Source: Perca fluviatilis
Taxonomy: Eukaryota; Chordata; Actinopteri; Perciformes; Percidae
DNA length: 64,000 nucleotides
Assembly: GCF_010015445.1 (NCBI RefSeq)
Contig: NC_053114.1
Location: 20,862,224 to 20,926,223 of the forward strand
Direction: 5' to 3'
Each line of letters starts with the position of its first letter. Position 1 is the first letter of the stretch. The notes under the pieces were generated by a model that saw only the letters and a list, made by a program, of their open reading frames with translations, was not told the origin of the DNA and ran no database searches. Position numbers and translations under genes: made by a program. This document shows positions 61,520-64,000 of this stretch, piece by piece.

Positions 61520-62825
61520 GGGACATTTTCTTGTTTATTTATATTTTTGGATATTTGTCTTCGAAACAATGGCAGTGTCCTTTGCAGTTCTTTGAGTTAA
61601 TACCCCGGACTTGACCTTAACTCAAGGACACTTTTTGCTGAGATTCCTCATTTCTTTTTTTCTTATAAAATGTATAAATATTTTGTTAATATTTGGACAC
61701 TATACATGGATTCTTACATAGTCATCTATATAATGATATAGATATCATCTTTTCACAGTTGAGGAAAAAATGTCCCTTTTTATACAACTTGTGATTGCCT
61801 TAAGGCATAGTCACACACATGATAATTCACTGTACACAAGGGACTGAAAGCTGATGATGTTCATGTATAAGACAATTACACGGATGGCCATTTGTGTGTA
61901 AGCATTAGTGTGCACGTGTGTGTGTTTGCGTGTGTGTAGGGGCATCAGTGCATGTTAGTGTGTCAGCATGTGTATGCGCAAAGTGTAGTGCACATGTGTA
62001 AAATTGGTGCATGCAACTACACCAGTCAGCAACATGAATGTTTAAATAGAGGCGCGAGACAGACACAGCTTACACATGTGGCTACAAATGACAGGTGAAA
62101 CATGGTTACACTGTTAATAATTATCTTTCAGCGTAGCAATTAAGCCCCTCCGTCCCCAAGTCCATAACCAACCCCTGCAAACACACACCTGATTAACCAA
62201 TCTCTTCATGTTGATACGGGATCCATCACACATTAAACACCTATATTAAAGTCAAGAAAGATAAGGTTATTTTGTGTATTTCGGTCTTTCACTGTCCCAA
62301 ATAGATTCAAATTTGTTTCACTGTATCCACATCGATTGTCATGTCTGACCATAAATAGTCCTTTTTCATTCAGTTTCTATGGCCGTCACACATAACAGAA
62401 ATCCACCTACACACACTTAGATATGTAGGATTTCACGAGAGACCATGAACAACACACTTATGAGCTGGTGGGCACTTAGATAATAGCTTGCGAGGTGCCA
62501 GAGGCATAAGCCTCTGCAATTTGCTTAAGAATCCAAAACAAAAAGAGTTTATAAATTCAGCAGAATTCAGATGTTTGTTACCCAGTTACTTTTTTGTTGG
62601 TAGGGATCCTAGCACCTAAACTGGTGCCAAATGACGTAATAAATGTTCCCATTGTCTGTCCAGTGTCGGTATTTTCAACAACAAATACAGTGAAAAAAGC
62701 TCCCATCATAAGAGCCATTTAACCTTTTTGATTTGTTTTGGTGACAGTTTTGGCATGAGAGTTTTTGGAATAGCATTACATTCCTCTCTCTTCCTCTATA
62801 CTTCTTTTTGTTGCAGTCATTTGTG
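61520..62825 (-). other. pcdh10: Candidate 3'UTR of pcdh10
   Basis: This is the non-coding sequence directly after the pcdh10 stop codon on the minus strand. No recognised transposon is seen in it. The first AATAAA hexamer on the minus strand after the stop is at 61534-61539, which would give a UTR of about 1.3 kb. The boundary is inferred from that signal only. A longer UTR reaching further left is possible, since genes of this family often have long UTRs. Confidence 0.5.
61534..61539 (-). terminator. Candidate poly(A) signal AATAAA for pcdh10
   Basis: TTTATT on the plus strand reads AATAAA on the minus strand. By eye it is the first canonical hexamer downstream of the pcdh10 stop codon. 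Use of this site is an inference; AATAAA is common by chance in AT-rich sequence. Confidence 0.4.
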
Positions 62826-63523
62826 TCACTTCCTGAGTGTGCCAGTGGCCTCACTTCCTCTGCAGTCCTGCAATAGTTTGTCGATGTCTCTCACCACCTG
62901 GTCAGCGTCCATTCTGTCACGGTTCGCGTCGGGCTCCACCTGCTCCAGAACACACTCCATTTCGCCAGTTGCCTCTTGGCTGATCCTGGAACGGGCCTCT
63001 GCAAGCACCTTGGCCACTGGGTCTGAGGGAGGCAAAGGTGGATAGACCCCCTGGTCTCTGGTTTGTTTGGTTGGTGACAGGTACTGGCCATCGGGAGGCC
63101 CGTAGTGGCCGGAGCAGGTGGCAGGAGGAGGTTTGCCTTCAGCTCCGTCAGCTGGGCTTTTGACTGAAGAGCAGGGAGACATGGTGGAGCAGCCCTTGGT
63201 AGGACTGCCAGAGGCTGAGGGTACCTCTTGGAGCAGTGGACTGAGGGTACGTTTTGCTTTTAAGTAGGGCTTGACATTGGCTACTAGGATGGTGTGGTCA
63301 CGCCTCTCTTTTCCAAAGGTACAGAACGTCTTCTTGCCATTGGGGTTTACAGTCTCGTAGGTCTCGGTCTCTGGCACAGTCTCCATCCCCGCTGGCACGA
63401 ACATATTATTGCGGTAGTCGACACCCTCTGCTTGGTTTCCTCCAGCGGGGAACTGGGGCATCCAGCAGCGGTCAGAATGACCCAGTACTCTGCACTCCTC
63501 TGTACAATTCACACAATCCTCAT
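62826..63523 (-). CDS. pcdh10: Protocadherin-10 (delta-2 protocadherin), terminal coding exon, C-terminal cytoplasmic tail (partial gene)
   Basis: This exon encodes the last 231 complete residues of a delta-2 protocadherin and ends at a TGA stop (62826-62828). Protocadherin-10 is a single-pass neuronal homophilic adhesion protein; its cytoplasmic tail links to actin regulators. The exon opens with the cysteine-rich conserved motif of this subfamily (CVNCTEECRVLGHSDRCWMP, about 63454-63512). It continues with a tyrosine-rich stretch (ETETYETVNPNGKK) and FCTFGK at 63309-63326, which fits the WAVE-complex binding (WIRS) pattern hydrophobic-x-T/S-F-x-x. Next come KPYLKAKRTLSPLLQEVP and a proline/serine-rich linker, and it finishes with VVRDIDKLLQDCRG near the C-terminus. 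The first codon is split: the G of GAT comes from the upstream exon (phase 1). The minus-strand acceptor is a strong pyrimidine tract ending in CTGCAG at 63524-63529, so residues upstream of DEDC in the open frame are intronic. No transmembrane segment or cadherin repeat is present; those lie in exons beyond the window. The order and wording of the motifs fit PCDH10 better than PCDH17, 18 or 19. Teleosts may carry a and b copies, which I cannot tell apart here. Confidence 0.93.
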
Positions 63524-63594
63524 CTGCAGATAGAAAGAAAGGAAGGGGATGGATGGAGAAGAAAGTGATATTTATGTCAGTAGTGTGCATAGAA

Positions 63595-63686
63595 TAAAGG
63601 AAAGCCACACAGCATGAGGGTAATAGAATCATAGTACCATTAAAGGAAAGCCACACAGCGTGAGGGTAATAGAATCATAGTACCAT
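63595..63686. repeat. 46-bp tandem duplication, two copies
   Basis: Two adjacent 46-bp copies (63595-63640 and 63641-63686) differ at a single base (A versus G in the CAGC[A/G]TGAG segment). The duplication lies in the pcdh10 intron about 70 bp from the splice acceptor. The low divergence suggests a recent event. Confidence 0.95.
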
Positions 63687-63804
63687 TATAAAACTAAACT
63701 GTACAAAGAGCTGGAGCCCAAAGTTAAGAGAACTAGTCTAATGAAGTTATGTAAAAAAGGAGAGCCAGCTACGGATGTCCCATTCCAAACTCACATGTAA
63801 ATGT

Positions 63805-63982
<178 letters not shown>

Positions 63983-64000
63983 TTCCAGGAGACTGGGGGA

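Noticed and set aside
62728..63045. 105-codon plus-strand frame opposite the pcdh10 exon
   Set aside because: It is an antisense shadow of the real coding exon.
63524..63656. Extension of the pcdh10 frame upstream to a methionine at 63656
   Set aside because: The strong splice acceptor at 63524-63529 and the family alignment start at DEDC show that this part is intron.

Overview
The window looks like a mostly non-coding stretch of a teleost fish nuclear genome. Supporting this are one spliced vertebrate gene exon with its intron, dense dinucleotide microsatellites, 3' ends of L2-like LINEs, several Tc1/mariner-type elements with long inverted repeats, tRNA-derived repeats of fish type, and an AT-rich background with no operons or bacterial gene signals. 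The species cannot be named from the sequence.

The only protein-coding gene I can support is at the right edge on the minus strand. It is the terminal coding exon of a delta-2 protocadherin, best matched to pcdh10 (62826-63523), preceded by a clear splice acceptor and part of its last intron (63524-64000). A candidate 3'UTR of about 1.3 kb follows, to a poly(A) signal at 61534-61539. The other ~61 kb lies 3' of this gene and contains no convincing exon. This fits the known placement of PCDH10 beside a gene desert in other vertebrates. Several repeat-free stretches between about 54.5 and 59.3 kb look like candidate conserved regulatory elements, but this cannot be tested without alignment.

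Layout: 1-6.5 kb, anonymous sequence with one L2-like LINE end (1.46-1.75 kb). 6.5-9.2 kb, a cluster of DNA transposon remnants: two long-TIR Tc1/mariner elements in an AT microsatellite, a MITE-like element with a Myb/SANT-like coding scrap, and a TTAA-flanked element. 10.9-13.1 kb, an 80-nt T run, a TATC array and a larger L2-like fragment. 13.1-26.9 kb, nearly featureless. 26.9-29.2 kb, a minisatellite holding a tRNA-Ala pseudogene and another tRNA-like module, with a third tRNA-like module and a CpG-richer block nearby. 30.6-33.6 kb, two nested IS630/Tc1-like transposons with broken transposase and a tandem-duplicated flank whose second copy carries a TACTGTA sequence, which looks like an excision footprint. 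34.4-36.6 kb, microsatellites and a fish interspersed repeat. 39.4-40.3 kb, a TTAA-flanked long-TIR element. 43.6-46.5 kb, tRNA-derived SINE-like repeats, apparently nested, and a reverse-strand repeat. 51.84-51.90 kb, a perfect spacerless 64-bp palindrome. 54.4-62.8 kb, repeat-poor sequence and the pcdh10 3'UTR.

The genes do not form a system. The biology visible is one neuronal adhesion gene, its downstream desert, and a layered record of transposon insertion, decay and possible excision. I did not find a convincing new functional system; the most informative structure is the nested transposon with its apparent empty paralogous site.
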